Below are positions 7,638-16,078 of a stretch of 38,284 nucleotides of DNA, in pieces. Made by a program: the position numbers and the translations under genes. This stretch comes from Limiplasma sp045538465 (lineage in GTDB: Bacteria > Bacillota > Clostridia > Christensenellales > Aristaeellaceae), in contig JAZSRK010000089.1 in NCBI GenBank assembly GCA_045538465.1, positions 1 through 38,284 of the forward strand. The letters run 5' to 3'. The notes under the pieces are model-generated. The model saw only the letters and a list, made by a program, of their open reading frames with translations, was not told the origin of the DNA and searched no databases. How positions within the stretch are numbered: position 1 is the first letter of the stretch; every line of letters starts with the position of its first letter.

Positions 7638-8663
7638 TTACCGGCGACCGATCTCGGTATCGGTCTCAGTAACGCGGCTGTGGTCTTTGATGTAGTCGAT
7701 AATTTCATCCACATGGCCGAAGGCCAGCCCAACATAACTGTCGGCAGCGCCGTAATATACGGCAATGCGGCCGGTCTCTGCATCGTGAATGGTGGCGCAA
7801 GGGAAGGTCACATTGGGCACAAAGCCGCGCTCCTCGTACCACTCCTCAGGCGTGAGCAGGAAGTTTTCGCAGCGGTACTTTACACGGGAGGGCTCATCGA
7901 TATCCAAAATAGCGCCGCCAATGGAGTACACATAGCCATTGCAGGTACCGCTTACGCCATGGTACAGCAGCAGCCAGCCTTCGCTGGTCTCAATGGGGGC
8001 TGCGCCGCCGCCGATCTTCAAGCTTTCCCACCACTCGCTGCCGCGGCTCATCACATGGCGATGCTTGCCCCAATATACCAAATCGGGGCTTTCGCTCAGG
8101 AAGATATCGCCAAAAGGAGTATGACCGCTGTCGGAAGGGCGGGACATCATGACAAAATTGCCGTTGATCTTTCGGGGAAACAGCACGGCATTGCGGTTAA
8201 AGGGCAAAAAGGGATTTTCTACACGCACGAAAGACTTGAAGTCCTGCGTTTTTGCCATGCCGATGGCAGCGCCATAGAAATCTTGGCACCAAATGATATA
8301 GTAAGTATCCTCCACCTTTACAAGGCGGGGGTCGTAAGCGTAAACCGGCATGAAGGGTTCGCCGTTTTCATCCACAAAGGGGATCTTCTCTTGGTCAAAC
8401 TCCCAATGGATGGCATCTTTGCTGCGGCCAAGATAGATGTAGGGAATGCCATTGGTCTGCTCGCCGCGGAAAACACCGATAAACTCGTCGCCGTAGGGCA
8501 TAACAGCGCTGTTGAAAATACGGGCAACGCCGGGAATGGGGTTGCGGTCGATGATGGGGTTTTCACTGTAGCGCCAGAGAGGGCCGCCCAAAATTTTGCC
8601 TTCGGGCTTATCCTGCCACGGTACATTGGGAACAGCGGGAGCCTTGATCTGATACTTGGTCAT
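7638..8663 (-). CDS. GH130 beta-1,4-mannooligosaccharide phosphorylase
   Basis: Predicted to phosphorolyse beta-1,4-mannosides, releasing alpha-mannose 1-phosphate in the cytoplasm. The 341-residue length and the sequence GGPLWRYSENPII...PGVARIFNSAV (26-54) fit the shorter mannooligosaccharide-type subfamily rather than the longer mannosyl-glucose phosphorylases. Asp111 in AYDPRL is the expected proton donor. No signal peptide is present. ATG 8661-8663 follows AGAGG. A good promoter at 8864-8892 gives a leader of about 190 nt. It heads an operon with the LacI-type regulator. No mannanase, epimerase or sugar transporter is nearby, so substrate import must be encoded elsewhere. Activity on beta-1,2-mannosides cannot be excluded by eye. 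Confidence 0.9.
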   Translation of the reverse strand: MTKYQIKAPAVPNVPWQDKPEGKILGGPLWRYSENPIIDRNPIPGVARIFNSAVMPYGDEFIGVFRGEQTNGIPYIYLGRSKDAIHWEFDQEKIPFVDENGEPFMPVYAYDPRLVKVEDTYYIIWCQDFYGAAIGMAKTQDFKSFVRVENPFLPFNRNAVLFPRKINGNFVMMSRPSDSGHTPFGDIFLSESPDLVYWGKHRHVMSRGSEWWESLKIGGGAAPIETSEGWLLLYHGVSGTCNGYVYSIGGAILDIDEPSRVKYRCENFLLTPEEWYEERGFVPNVTFPCATIHDAETGRIAVYYGAADSYVGLAFGHVDEIIDYIKDHSRVTETDTEIGRR

Positions 8664-8806
8664 ATTGCACTACCTCTTTCCTGTTGCTTTCAAACAGATG
8701 CTCGAGCCAGCAATTAACTCATTTTCGTTCCTTTGGTCATTTGCAAGCAATGAAGCCGCTGATAAACCGATGGCATATCCGGCAACAGTGCGTTCCCAAC
8801 CAATTT

Positions 8807-8841
8807 ACCGGTTAGGTAGCATGCCACTGTTTGGTTAACCA
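8807..8841. promoter_or_regulatory. Candidate LacI-type operators in the GH130 leader
   Basis: A perfect 10-bp palindrome TGGTTAACCA (8832-8841) and the palindrome ACCGGT (8807-8812) lie just downstream of the predicted GH130 start point. The words GGTT/AACC recur around them. LacI-family proteins often bind short palindromes with a central CG just past the promoter, so ACCGGT fits that pattern best. The assignment is inferred. Confidence 0.4.
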
Positions 8842-8863
8842 TCATTTAACCTCATTTAATCAT

Positions 8864-8892
8864 AGTATAACTCATCTCACAACAGAATGCAA
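8864..8892 (-). promoter_or_regulatory. GH130-lacI operon promoter
   Basis: On the minus strand TTGCAT (8887-8892) and TATACT (8864-8869) are separated by 17 bp. Each hexamer is close to the consensus. It lies between the Nudix gene end and the GH130 start. Confidence 0.75.
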
Positions 8893-8949
8893 GGCAGATG
8901 AATGTTTTTAACGAAATTACTTTTTCAACTACCAGCCCACTCCGGCAGC

Positions 8950-9435
8950 TTACAATTGCAAGTAACGAATAATGGAGCGATGCAGAATGACTGGCGACGG
9001 CTGCATACGCAAGAGCTGCGATAGTTCCTCTTTGGTCGCCCACCGAAAAGCAATGGTCTCCCCCTCTTGCAAGCGAACGCTCTGCTTTGGGTGATCTACC
9101 TGTGCCAAAAAACCTTGATAGATGCATGTTTCGCTGCGTTCCTCATAAAGGGGCGACAGTTGCTCGCAAACGATGCCCGTTTCTTCAAACAGTTCCCGTT
9201 TGGCGGCAGCCGCTGCGGTTTCCCCAGCCAGTACGCTGCCGCTGGCGCTGGCTTCAAACAGACCGGGGTGCGTCGGTTTATCATAATGCCGCTGAACCAG
9301 TAATACCGTACCATCCCGATGCATGCACAGCACCCCTGCGATCAAGCGATAATACCCTTTGGGCACAGGCTCCCCCCGAAGGATGGTCTGCCCTGTGGGG
9401 CGTGCGTTGGCATCGTACAAATCGCAGCGTTCCAT
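8950..9435 (-). CDS. Nudix hydrolase
   Basis: A pyrophosphohydrolase that cleaves nucleoside diphosphates linked to another moiety; the substrate is unknown. The 161-residue protein has a complete Nudix box from Gly66 to Ile88 (G-x5-E-x7-REL-x-EE-x-G-I), including the metal-binding Glu residues. The N-terminal MERCDLYDANARPTGQ resembles the Nudix subgroup related to isopentenyl-diphosphate isomerase, so an isomerase-like or general house-cleaning role is possible. The ATG at 9433-9435 is one base after the TAG of the upstream GNAT gene (TAGCATG), so translation is probably coupled. Its only neighbour in the unit is that acetyltransferase. Confidence 0.92.
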   Translation of the reverse strand: MERCDLYDANARPTGQTILRGEPVPKGYYRLIAGVLCMHRDGTVLLVQRHYDKPTHPGLFEASASGSVLAGETAAAAAKRELFEETGIVCEQLSPLYEERSETCIYQGFLAQVDHPKQSVRLQEGETIAFRWATKEELSQLLRMQPSPVILHRSIIRYLQL

Positions 9436-9436
9436 G

Positions 9437-9910
9437 CTATTCCCCCATCTCCTTAACAAGCTGACTGTAGCCCAGCTCCTCAAAGCCCATTCGCTTGTAC
9501 AAGCGAACAGCACCCAGATTATCCGGTTCCACCTCCAAACGGAAACGGCAACAGGCGGGGTACAGCTTTTCTAACTGCTCAAACACCATCGTGCCGATCC
9601 CCTGCCCCTGATATATGGGTTCCACATACAATTCTTCTATCCAGACGGTAAGCCCGCCCGCTTCCTGCGAAAACGTCTTGCTGAGCAGCACATACCCGGC
9701 ACAGGCCCCATTGGCCGCCAGCAAAAGATAGCCGTCCACATAGGGGCTGCCTGAAAGCATTTCTTCGAAGGTGCGCTCCAGATACTTTTTGGGTATGCTG
9801 TGAAGCACAGCAGGCGAATGATAGAAAGCTTCTGCCATTGCCAGATAGCGTTCCCGATCCGCTATGCAGATCGGGCGCATGCTATATTTTTGTTCGCTTT
9901 GCTTTGCCAT
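9437..9910 (-). CDS. GNAT family N-acetyltransferase
   Basis: A 157-residue acetyl-CoA dependent acetyltransferase of unknown substrate. The central IEELYVEPIYQGQGIGT segment is the acetyl-CoA binding motif (Q-x-x-G-x-G/A type), and NLGAVRLYKRMGFEELG is the conserved C-terminal part of the fold. ATG 9908-9910 follows GGGAGAAAG; an upstream GTG/ATG extension lacks a ribosome binding site. It is translationally coupled to the Nudix gene. It lies downstream of the terminator at 9949-9975, so it needs a promoter in the short space between, and I do not see a clear one. Read-through from the acyltransferase gene is possible. Confidence 0.9.
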   Translation of the reverse strand: MAKQSEQKYSMRPICIADRERYLAMAEAFYHSPAVLHSIPKKYLERTFEEMLSGSPYVDGYLLLAANGACAGYVLLSKTFSQEAGGLTVWIEELYVEPIYQGQGIGTMVFEQLEKLYPACCRFRLEVEPDNLGAVRLYKRMGFEELGYSQLVKEMGE

Positions 9911-9948
9911 ATTCTTTCTCCCTCTCTTTGCACCACAAAATAAACAGA

Positions 9949-9975
9949 GACGCCGACAGAGCTGCTGGCGGCGTC
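9949..9975 (-). terminator. Hairpin terminator after the acyltransferase gene
   Basis: GACGCCG (9949-9955) pairs perfectly with CGGCGTC (9969-9975), with a CAG/CTG inner pairing. On the minus strand it is followed by TCTCTGTTTATTTTG, a moderate U-rich tract. Confidence 0.7.
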
Positions 9976-10009
9976 GCGACAGGTAGGATCGATCCATTCG
10001 TTTGGTCGG

Positions 10010-11212
10010 TTAAGAGCGTTTCGACTTCAGTCTGTCTGCCCCATTGCGGATCAGGCGTGCGCAAGGCTGTTCCAGCCCATAGGTAAATGCCATAGCAATA
10101 AGGATGGATACACTGAAGCACAGCACCGTAAATGCCCATTGGAGCCCCCGTTCTGCCACCTGCGGAAAAGCCTCCGGGAACCAATGCTTAGCAAACTGCA
10201 CCGACAAAACCTGATGCCAGATATAGAAGTTATACGAGATGACCGCCAAAAACCGCATCAGCCGGTTGCTGAAAAACCAACGCAATGCGCCGGGCATAAA
10301 CATAGCGCCCAGCATGCAGACCATCAGGCTCAAGGCCAGCGGCAACCTATGCCTAAGCTGCCCCAGCCGCAGTTCTGTAATGCCTTTGATGCCTTCGGTG
10401 GATTGCAGCTTGAGCAGGCAGCCCACAAAAAGGAGTCCCGCCGCAAAGAGCATCACCCCAGCCAGCCGAATAACGGCCGACTGTTTCCCTTCCGGGTCGC
10501 CCAGCACTTTGCGCAGTTTACAGTAGACCATGGCCCCCAGCATACCGATGGCGTATACATCCAAGAAGGCCGGCAGCTGATTGATAAGCATGGCGGTATC
10601 CTCTACACGGTAGTAGACCACCGCCCGATATAGCCAGCCCACAGCAGTCAGGGCGATCAATGTCCACGCAGGCTGTTTTTTGGCCATACGCCCCACCAGC
10701 GGAAAAAGCAGATACATCTGCATTTCGATGGCTACTGTCCACAACACGCCATTCAGCTGGGAATATTGGTATGGCTGCTTAAAGAAGGTATGGGTAAAAG
10801 TAAGGTGCGTCCACAGATCCAAATGCAGGGTCTTGCTGTTTGGGTATAGCTGCTGGGGTATTGCCACCAGAAACAGCATCAGCAGCACCGATACCACATA
10901 CGACGGCACGATGCGTGCAAAACGCATCAGGTAAAAATCGCCGACCTTGGGCAGCGGATATGGTTCCTCCATGGAACGCGCATAAGGGAGAAACAACAAA
11001 AACGCACTGAGCAGGATCATTCCATCTACAAAGATATAGCTGGAACGGGTAACAAAATCCAATTCAAGCGTGATGGGGCCGATGCGGAAGGTCTGCCAAA
11101 GCCAGCCCTGCTGCCAGATATGGAAATTGGCCACCAGCAGCACCATGATAGCACGAAAGCCGTGCAGCACGCCGACATCCCACTTTTCCGGCTTGGCAAC
11201 ATCACGGTTCAT
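10010..11212 (-). CDS. Acyltransferase 3 family integral membrane protein
   Basis: Predicted to move acyl groups across or at the membrane onto a surface polymer. The 400 residues begin GVLHGFRAIMVLLVANFHIW, the family's opening signature with the conserved RAI and the catalytic-type His in NFHIW. About ten hydrophobic segments follow. RFARIVPSYV and NGVLWTVAIEMQMYLLFPL are family features, the latter the usual WTL-x-x-E-x-x-FY-like block. ATG 11210-11212 overlaps the end of the upstream TPR-like gene by 11 bp (ATGAACCGTGA), so the two are translationally coupled. The acceptor is unknown; an accessory surface glycan or a protein-linked glycan is plausible from the operon partners. Confidence 0.9.
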   Translation of the reverse strand: MNRDVAKPEKWDVGVLHGFRAIMVLLVANFHIWQQGWLWQTFRIGPITLELDFVTRSSYIFVDGMILLSAFLLFLPYARSMEEPYPLPKVGDFYLMRFARIVPSYVVSVLLMLFLVAIPQQLYPNSKTLHLDLWTHLTFTHTFFKQPYQYSQLNGVLWTVAIEMQMYLLFPLVGRMAKKQPAWTLIALTAVGWLYRAVVYYRVEDTAMLINQLPAFLDVYAIGMLGAMVYCKLRKVLGDPEGKQSAVIRLAGVMLFAAGLLFVGCLLKLQSTEGIKGITELRLGQLRHRLPLALSLMVCMLGAMFMPGALRWFFSNRLMRFLAVISYNFYIWHQVLSVQFAKHWFPEAFPQVAERGLQWAFTVLCFSVSILIAMAFTYGLEQPCARLIRNGADRLKSKRS

Positions 11213-14114
11213 CGGTTTCCTCCACCACAGGTGCTTCGGGTTCTGGCGAAGCTTCCGGCGCCTCCGTTGCTTCCGGCTTTGTCAGATCCATAGGCGGGAT
11301 GGTGGCTTCGCCGATCTTCTCCAGCTTGAAGTTGACCTCGCTTCTTCCGGTCAGATCCTCAATGCTCATCCCCTTGGCCGTCATGCTGTTGATGCGGTGG
11401 GTACGGGTGAGCGCATCGGGGCTTTCGCCAGTAAGCAAAGAGAAATTATCCACCTTGAAATACAGCTCCTTGCCCATCAGGTTGCAGGTGCCATCAGGCC
11501 GGAACTCAGCCTGTTTGCCCGTGTTGGACTCCCAAAGACCGAGGATCAGGTAGGAACGGTAGCCAAGCTTCTTTTCAGCGGCCGGCAATTGGGCTGCCTC
11601 CATGTAGAAGGGCAGCGCGCCATAGCGATCATCGGCAGCATAAAGAGCGTCTGCCTGCTCCAGACAGGCCTTCAGGTACATATCCTGCATCTCCTGATAG
11701 CTCTCCGGCAAGGGGGCAGCTACCACAGGCTGCAGCAATGCGATAACGCCGATATAATCCTTGTTTTCCCAAAGGGTCTTCGCCTGAGCGAGAATACCGC
11801 TGTAGAGGGAATCGTAGCAAGTTTGTGCCTGCAAGGCAGCATCCTCATATTCGCCCAATGCCTCAAAGCCCTGTGCAGCTTTCAGGTATTCACCATTCTG
11901 CATCAGGCTGAGAGCAGCCCGGTAACTGCAGGACTGGTAGCGTTCTGATGTATCGCCCATCCCTTCCAGACTCTTGTACCACGAAGCAGCTTCCTCGTAG
12001 AGACCCGCATCTTCCAAGCGCTTGCCTTCAGCCATCAGCACTTGCAGCGCCTTATCGCGAGCAGCCTGCGGCAGATCATCCCGGGCTACCAGCACACGGG
12101 CCGCATCGAAATCGCGGGTGGTCTCGCAAAGCTCTGCCAATTTGATAGCAGCATCCTCAAGGGCTTCAGCTGCACCCTGAAAATCTCCTGCTGCCGTAAA
12201 GCTGACGATGGCGTTTTCGTACAGCGCAGCTTCCATCTGCTGCTGACCCTGCATATACGCGCATTCCTTCATGCGCTCTGCGTACAGCTCATCATCCAGC
12301 AAGGTGTAGTATTTCAGTGCCGTCTCATAATCGCCCAGCTCAAAGGCTTTCTCCGCCAGCTTGAAGCGCACATTGGTCAGCTGAGCGCTGTACTCCTCGT
12401 TGCCCTCCATGGGAAGGAGCAGTTCTTCAGCCGCATGATAATCGCCCTTGGCGATAAAATCCAGCGCCAACAAATAGCTGCATTCCTGAATGCGCTGGGG
12501 CGCATCCTCATAATCGCCAACGGTGGTAAAGAGCATAACAGCGCTGGCGTAATCGCCCTGCGTCTGCGCGCTGTCTGCCTGATGGTACACGCAATAGGTG
12601 ATCTGCTCCTGAGCATCCTGATAATCGGGAATGCGACGGAAGGCACTGGCTGCCAGCTCGTAAGCGCCGTCATCCCGCTGCTGGCAAGCATACTGATAGA
12701 TGCATTCCTTGCCGCGCTGGGCAGCATCCTCATAGTCGCCGCAAGCAAGGAACAGCGAACCTGCCCGCTCCATATTGCCCGCTTCCGCTTCGGCCGCGGC
12801 GGTCTGGTACTGGCATTGCAGATAACGCTGGGCCGCATCCTCATATTCGCCGGCTTGCAGGTACAACTGAGCGGCCTGTGCATAATCGCCGTTCATCTCG
12901 CTCTCCTGCGCCATGGCATACTGGCAGCCGCGCACCCGGTCGGCAGCATCGCTGTAATCGGCAATGGTAGCAAACAGCGACTGTGCCAAAGAATACTGAC
13001 CGTTCTGGTACAGGGCATCAGCCTGTGCATACATGCACTGGTCCAGCTTAGCGGCGCTATCTTCATAATCGCCAAGGGACTGGAACCGATCGGCTGCCTG
13101 ATCGTACTGGCCTTGCGCATAATAGCCTTCGCCAATGGCATACAGCGTTTCTTGGCTACGGGCTTGGCTATCCTCATAATCGCCAAGAGATGCAAAGATC
13201 TCCTGTGCTTTTTGCAAACTTTCCAGATCGCCTGCTTCCTGCAAGGCTGCCGCTTGCTGATAGCGGCATTGCAGCGACTGCTGGTCGGCACCGCGGAAGG
13301 TGCCCATGGCTGCAAATGCCTCGCTGGCCTTCTCGTACTGACCGGACTCCATCAACTGCTTGGCGTTTTGGTACTGCATGGTGGGCAGACCCCAGAAAAC
13401 GCCAGCACCGATCACTGCCAGCGCTGCTGCAATGCCGCCAACGAGGCGCCAACGAGTGCGGCGCTTGCGCTTAACGGCGCTGCGGCGCTTATTCTCTTCT
13501 TCGTTCAGGCGGCTGTTATCCTCTCTGGCTTTGCGTCCTTCATCATCCAATTTGCGCTCGCGTACAGCAATAACAGCCTCAACATTTTCTTTATGATAGC
13601 TGGCAAATACCGTTTCCCTACCCCGCTCGCAGCGGCAGCAGCGGGCGCTTTCCAGCGCATTGGCGCGGCCGCACACGCACAGCCAAGCTTCCTCCTGCAC
13701 CTGAGGATAGCCCACGGCATCCCGCCCCGCAACAAAGCGCAAATGATCCAATGCACGTCCATTGTTGAGGGTGTTGGGGGTATACTGGGTGAGCGGCGCA
13801 TTTCCTCTGCGCCAGATGGTGGCGCCGTCAAACCAGACCTTTTCCACCACCAGATCCATTCCTTCCACGCCTTCCCATTGGGTGGGCAGAATAACGATGC
13901 TGAACCGCTCGCCCACGCCTGCCTTGAGCCCCTGTACACGCTCGGACTGGCGGAAGAGCAGCTGGTCCTGCTTTCCATAGCAGTTCAGGGTGACCATAAT
14001 GGAAGCCACTACTTTGCTGCTTAGATTATTCATGACAAAGGTGCATTCCGCGGCCGATTCCGTAGGCATTGCATATTGCCAGAGCTCCACGGGGCAGGTC
14101 AAGTCAATGCGCAT
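11202..14114 (-). CDS. Zinc-ribbon, single-TM protein with about 16 TPR-like repeats
   Basis: Function unknown. ATG 14112-14114 follows AAGGAGG, giving 970 residues. Order of parts: a beta-rich N-terminal domain (1-140), a zinc-ribbon-like knot with Cys146, Cys148, Cys159, Cys160 and Cys162, a charged linker ending KRKRRTRWR, and one membrane helix (224-242). About sixteen helical repeats of about 37 residues follow (245-857) with the core G-x-Y-x-x-A...F...GDYEDA, then a small beta-rich domain (858-940) and an acidic Pro/Glu tail. The positive residues before the helix suggest the N-terminus is inside and the repeats outside. Nine repeats carry C-x-Y at the same place. It overlaps the acyltransferase gene and follows a secreted-protein gene by 23 nt, suggesting a shared envelope role such as sensing or scaffolding. 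Confidence 0.85.
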   Translation of the reverse strand: MRIDLTCPVELWQYAMPTESAAECTFVMNNLSSKVVASIMVTLNCYGKQDQLLFRQSERVQGLKAGVGERFSIVILPTQWEGVEGMDLVVEKVWFDGATIWRRGNAPLTQYTPNTLNNGRALDHLRFVAGRDAVGYPQVQEEAWLCVCGRANALESARCCRCERGRETVFASYHKENVEAVIAVRERKLDDEGRKAREDNSRLNEEENKRRSAVKRKRRTRWRLVGGIAAALAVIGAGVFWGLPTMQYQNAKQLMESGQYEKASEAFAAMGTFRGADQQSLQCRYQQAAALQEAGDLESLQKAQEIFASLGDYEDSQARSQETLYAIGEGYYAQGQYDQAADRFQSLGDYEDSAAKLDQCMYAQADALYQNGQYSLAQSLFATIADYSDAADRVRGCQYAMAQESEMNGDYAQAAQLYLQAGEYEDAAQRYLQCQYQTAAAEAEAGNMERAGSLFLACGDYEDAAQRGKECIYQYACQQRDDGAYELAASAFRRIPDYQDAQEQITYCVYHQADSAQTQGDYASAVMLFTTVGDYEDAPQRIQECSYLLALDFIAKGDYHAAEELLLPMEGNEEYSAQLTNVRFKLAEKAFELGDYETALKYYTLLDDELYAERMKECAYMQGQQQMEAALYENAIVSFTAAGDFQGAAEALEDAAIKLAELCETTRDFDAARVLVARDDLPQAARDKALQVLMAEGKRLEDAGLYEEAASWYKSLEGMGDTSERYQSCSYRAALSLMQNGEYLKAAQGFEALGEYEDAALQAQTCYDSLYSGILAQAKTLWENKDYIGVIALLQPVVAAPLPESYQEMQDMYLKACLEQADALYAADDRYGALPFYMEAAQLPAAEKKLGYRSYLILGLWESNTGKQAEFRPDGTCNLMGKELYFKVDNFSLLTGESPDALTRTHRINSMTAKGMSIEDLTGRSEVNFKLEKIGEATIPPMDLTKPEATEAPEASPEPEAPVVEETDEP

Positions 14115-14137
14115 GTGCAGTCCTCCTTTGTTATGCC

Positions 14138-15346
14138 TCACCAGGCGTAGAGATAAATTTCGGTAAGCAGATCTTGCTGAAAGGTAAGATACAGCGTAAC
14201 AGTCAACAGTCCGTTGGGGCTTTCGGCCTCGCAGAGGTAGCGCACCTCGGTGCCGCCCATGCCGTCGGGCTGTTCCAACCCATAGGGGCTAGCCAGACCG
14301 TCGCCATAGAGCAGGTTGGCGCTGCCCATTACCCGACCGCTGCCATCGCAGCAAAAGAGCGCCAGCGCTTCTTCCAGTGTCATGCCCACGCGAAGCCCAC
14401 GGGGGCCTTCCAGCATGGGGGTGGTAATGGCGATGGACTCTGCCTTTACCACAGAACCGTCTGCGCTTTCCAGATAAGCCACCTGCAACCCATCCCGCTG
14501 AGTGGTCAGGTACAGAAAGCCGTCCATCTCCGGCAGCACATCGGTGGAAGCCGCATCGCCGTAGAGAGCTGCCACATCGGCTTCTTTCAGGGTAAGAAAA
14601 TCAAGCCCGGCAAAGGACAAATCTGCCACGCCAAAGGGCTGTGCCCCGTTGGCATTCCAGCGGCCGGAGGCGGTATGGTCGTCGCCGCTGAGCTGCGCCA
14701 TCAGCCGGGAGACCTCGTCCAGATTGGCCAGCATATCCGATGCGGCAATGCCTTGGCAATCTAGCCCATAGAGGGAAATGGACTCCACCTTGCCGCCGTT
14801 TAGCTGATAGCGGATGCCCATATCGGTGTACATTCCGTCGCCCAAAGCGCTGTGAACGGTGCATTGCAGGCTGAGCACCTCCTGCCCGGAGCAGATGGCC
14901 CAAGCCCAGCGTGCATCAGCAGGCAGCTCGTTTTGCAAATAGAGCGCTGCCACTGTGCCGTCGCCCATCAGGTCGGGGTTTTGCCAGCCGTATGCCGCCA
15001 GCAGCACCGACTGATCATCCCCTACGGCAATGCCGCGGGGGTCGGTGGTGCCCGGGTCGGTCAAAATCGCCTGCATTAGCTGTGCATCGCTGCCGGTGCT
15101 GTTGTAATACAGGGTAAACGTATCGTACAGATAGGCATAGCCATCGGGGGTGAGGCTTTCCTCGCCAACAGGGGCATTCATGGGCTGCTGGGCTGCAGTT
15201 TGATCCTCCAGCGCCTTCAGCCAGTTTTCCATCTCCTCCAAGGTAAGGGCACCGGTCTGCGGCTGCACCGGGGCTGCAAACGCAGCCTGTGCGAACGCCA
15301 GCAGCAAAAGTACGGTCAAGACCAAGCAAATTCTTCTACGAATCAT
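14138..15346 (-). CDS. Secreted protein of unknown function
   Basis: A 402-residue protein with a clear signal peptide (1-24, cleavage at AFA-AP) and no lipobox cysteine. The mature part is acidic, with two broad regions, about 60-220 and 230-402. The second contains GPRGLRVGMTLEEALALF, a helix-forming block that resembles secreted proteins with a repeated 'G-M-T-x-x-E-V' module. I do not recognise a named family. ATG 15344-15346 follows AGGAGG at 6 nt. It is the first gene of the operon with the TPR-like protein and the acyltransferase. A weak promoter is suggested at 15447-15475. Confidence 0.85.
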   Translation of the reverse strand: MIRRRICLVLTVLLLLAFAQAAFAAPVQPQTGALTLEEMENWLKALEDQTAAQQPMNAPVGEESLTPDGYAYLYDTFTLYYNSTGSDAQLMQAILTDPGTTDPRGIAVGDDQSVLLAAYGWQNPDLMGDGTVAALYLQNELPADARWAWAICSGQEVLSLQCTVHSALGDGMYTDMGIRYQLNGGKVESISLYGLDCQGIAASDMLANLDEVSRLMAQLSGDDHTASGRWNANGAQPFGVADLSFAGLDFLTLKEADVAALYGDAASTDVLPEMDGFLYLTTQRDGLQVAYLESADGSVVKAESIAITTPMLEGPRGLRVGMTLEEALALFCCDGSGRVMGSANLLYGDGLASPYGLEQPDGMGGTEVRYLCEAESPNGLLTVTLYLTFQQDLLTEIYLYAW

Positions 15347-15404
15347 GTTTTGCCTCCTGTTCCTGAAAATGGGTGTTGAAGCAAACAGAATATCTATCCG
15401 TTGC

Positions 15405-15420
15405 CGCAGAGAACTCTGCG
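15405..15420. promoter_or_regulatory. Perfect inverted repeat in the leader of the surface operon
   Basis: CGCAGAG (15405-15411) and CTCTGCG (15414-15420) flank AA, a 16-bp perfect dyad just downstream of the predicted start of the minus-strand transcript. It could be an operator or a short RNA hairpin. No T run follows in either direction, so it is not a terminator. Confidence 0.4.
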
Positions 15421-15446
15421 CATAACTGCATCATTTTATCACACTT

Positions 15447-15475
15447 ATTGTACATGAAAAGTGTCGGAAAGTACA
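15447..15475 (-). promoter_or_regulatory. Possible promoter of the surface operon
   Basis: On the minus strand TACAAT (15447-15452) is a good -10, but the -35 at 17 bp is only TGTACT (15470-15475), three of six matches. No better candidate was found in the 15347-15548 interval. Confidence 0.35.
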
Positions 15476-15548
15476 GTCTTTTCCTTACTTTTTACGTTTG
15501 TTTGCATTTTTTGCAACCATTTTGGAGCAATGCTTTTTTTCAAATCGC

Positions 15549-15577
15549 TTGTACTTTCTGCAGCGATTTGCTATAAT
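15549..15577 (+). promoter_or_regulatory. yajC promoter
   Basis: TTGTAC (15549-15554), 17 bp, TATAAT (15572-15577). The -10 is perfect. Transcription would start about 30 nt before the yajC start codon. Confidence 0.8.
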
Positions 15578-15614
15578 CCAAATAACCTACTACTTGGAAA
15601 GGGGTTTCTCTACT

Positions 15615-16007
15615 ATGAAGTTTCTGTCTCTGATGGCTCTTGAACAGGCTCCTGTTGATGCTGCCGCTGTTGCTGGCGATGCCGCTGCCGAAATACCTGC
15701 TGGCGCTGGTTTGCTCGGTACGCTGATCTCCCTGCTGCCCATGATCCTGATTTTCGTTATCTTCTACTTCATGCTCATCCGTCCCCAGCGCAAGAAGGAA
15801 AAGAAGGTTCAGGATATGCTCAAGGCCCTGAAGGTGGGCGATCGTGTATCCACCATCGGCGGCATTTACGGCACCATCACCAACATCAAGGATGACACCT
15901 TGGAATTGTCTGTTGGCCGCGACAACGTCAAGTTGATGTTCGCCCGCTGGGCCATCCGTCAGGTTGAAGACGTTGCCATCGAAAACGACGGCGAAATGCT
16001 CAACTAA
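15615..16007 (+). CDS. yajC: Preprotein translocase subunit YajC
   Basis: A small membrane accessory of the Sec/SecDF protein export machinery. ATG 15615 is preceded by AAAGGGG and gives 130 residues. An N-terminal Ala-rich stretch (1-31) is followed by one membrane helix (about 32-54), the hallmark YFMLIRPQRKKEKK at the cytoplasmic boundary, then the small beta domain (LKVGDRVSTIGGIYGTITNI). The N-terminal stretch before the helix is longer than in E. coli YajC. It has its own promoter and a strong terminator at 16024-16075. No secD, secF, tgt or queA is adjacent. The next gene is the TIGR04086-like membrane protein. Confidence 0.93.
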   Translation: MKFLSLMALEQAPVDAAAVAGDAAAEIPAGAGLLGTLISLLPMILIFVIFYFMLIRPQRKKEKKVQDMLKALKVGDRVSTIGGIYGTITNIKDDTLELSVGRDNVKLMFARWAIRQVEDVAIENDGEMLN

Positions 16008-16023
16008 TTTACCTTAGCAACAT

Positions 16024-16075
16024 AAACCCTCCTTTGTGTGCATATGCTTTACAAAGCTTACAAGGGAGGGTTTTT
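16024..16075 (+). terminator. yajC terminator whose 3' arm is the next gene's ribosome binding site
   Basis: AAACCCTCC (16024-16032) pairs with GGAGGGTTT (16065-16073), followed by a T run. Inside, CTTTGT (16032-16037) can pair with ACAAAG (16051-16056). The GGGAGGG of the right arm is also the only ribosome binding site for the gene starting at 16079. Read-through transcripts would therefore have that site buried in the hairpin. Confidence 0.8.
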
Positions 16076-16078
16076 ACT

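Noticed and set aside
12042..14024. 660-codon ORF antisense to the TPR-like gene
   Set aside because: Its repeats mirror the TPR-like repeats of the true gene, and it has no start signals.
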